DNA of 48,015 nucleotides, taken from the NCBI RefSeq assembly GCF_012940005.1, contig NZ_SPMX01000005.1:1-48015 (forward strand), read 5' to 3'. The stretch's first letter is position 1. Every line of letters starts with the position of its first letter. The position numbers and the translations under genes are program-made. The DNA comes from Candidatus Accumulibacter contiguus. Its GTDB lineage: Bacteria > Pseudomonadota > Gammaproteobacteria > Burkholderiales > Rhodocyclaceae. Positions 47,736 to 48,015 of this stretch are shown here, piece after piece. Under the pieces are notes generated by a model that saw only the letters and a list, made by a program, of their open reading frames with translations, ran no database searches and was not told the origin of the DNA.

Positions 47736-48015
47736 GTAACTACTCAGGGCGACCACGCCGAAGCTCAAGCGAGGCGAGGCTGAGGGGGCTGGCCCTGGAA
47801 AGTGAGGATCAGGGCGTGGAAGAGATTGGCGCCCTGCTTGTGCATGGTTGCGAGATACGAGTGAATGATGCAGTAGGCATCGGCCCCCTTCTTGGTCCGG
47901 AAGCCGCCGGAGACTTTCTGTTTGACCTTGGACATGCGCACGGCTTGCTCGGCCAGGTTGTTGGTGAACGGAACGCCGGGATCCGTGGCAAAGCGCCAGA
48001 CATCGTCGGTGTAGG
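47736..48015 (-). mobile_element. IS66-family insertion sequence, right part outside window
   Basis: The element boundary is placed at GTAACTACTCAGGG (47736), because IS66-family ends begin GTAA and the exonuclease frame is lost there. The 8 bp before it (CGTCAAGG, 47728-47735) would be the target duplication; the other end lies outside the window. It carries the transposase C-terminus on the minus strand. Confidence 0.75.
47765..48015 (-). CDS. IS66-family transposase, C-terminal part (runs off the window)
   Basis: Reading inward from the right edge: YTDDVWRFATDPGVPFTNNL, AEQAVRMSKVKQKVSGGFRT, KKGADAYCIIHSYLATMHKQ, GANLFHALILTF and a stop at 47765. The FTNN-AEQ-RM-KVKQKVSGGFRT block is the end of the IS66 DDE domain including the last catalytic Glu, and SYLATMHKQG-NLFHAL is the IS66 C-terminal domain. 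The N-terminus and accessory genes lie beyond the window. Confidence 0.9.
   Translation of the reverse strand, partial: YTDDVWRFATDPGVPFTNNLAEQAVRMSKVKQKVSGGFRTKKGADAYCIIHSYLATMHKQGANLFHALILTFQGQPPQPRLA

Overview
The window looks like a chromosomal contig from a GC-rich betaproteobacterium, most likely of the Rhodocyclaceae and quite possibly 'Candidatus Accumulibacter'-like. This is inferred from gene order (mreBCD-mrdA-rodA-rlpA divergent from gatCAB; dacC-DUF493-lipB-lipA; gshA-gshB-apbE followed by a soluble EIIA-Man/HPr/EI phosphotransferase set; metX-metW) and from composition, not from a database search. No rRNA, tRNA or CRISPR array was recognised.

Positions 1-35,900 are ordinary housekeeping DNA. 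On the minus strand lie prpC-prpD (methylcitrate cycle), lipoate synthesis behind a D,D-carboxypeptidase, and the rod-shape operon mreB-mreC-mreD-mrdA-rodA-rlpA. gatC-gatA-gatB run divergently on the plus strand. Then come pyrE, xthA and a yqjD/yqjE/yqjK-like trio. A long minus-strand array follows: gshA, gshB, apbE, EIIA-Man, ptsH, ptsI, metX, metW, an AmpG-like permease and a SMUG-type uracil-DNA glycosylase. parC and creA follow. Five otherwise convincing genes here (a GAF-PAS gene, xthA, parC, metX, apbE) are split by single-base indels, four of them clearly in homopolymers. I read most of these as sequencing or assembly errors.

Positions 35,900-47,700 hold a different kind of DNA: genes often associated with light or photo-oxidative stress. 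They are an SDR, an FAD-dependent oxidoreductase, folE2, a glutathione peroxidase remnant, egtD-egtB (ergothioneine), an SRPBCC protein, a short LOV blue-light receptor, DUF427, a second SDR that lacks the catalytic tyrosine, and a TIGR02450 Trp-rich protein. Many members are visibly decayed by internal deletions: the DUF3833 gene, glutathione peroxidase, ChaN-like, renalase-like oxidoreductase and an epsilon-type exonuclease. An IS66-family insertion enters from the right edge and cuts the exonuclease gene.

The strongest unexplained signal is a dyad, TTTTGTCC-N-GGACAAAA. It occurs as two pairs, one upstream of the glutathione peroxidase remnant and one upstream of the TIGR02450 gene. In each pair the centres are 73-75 bp apart, about seven helical turns. 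One site abuts the start codon and the other lies upstream of a promoter. I infer a looping or cooperative operator pair defining a small stress or light regulon whose regulator is not in the window. A second notable signal is a 144-bp element with 10-bp terminal inverted repeats between gatB and its convergent neighbour. Its two ends supply the stop codons of both flanking genes, and a degenerate second copy lies near 3.4 kb.
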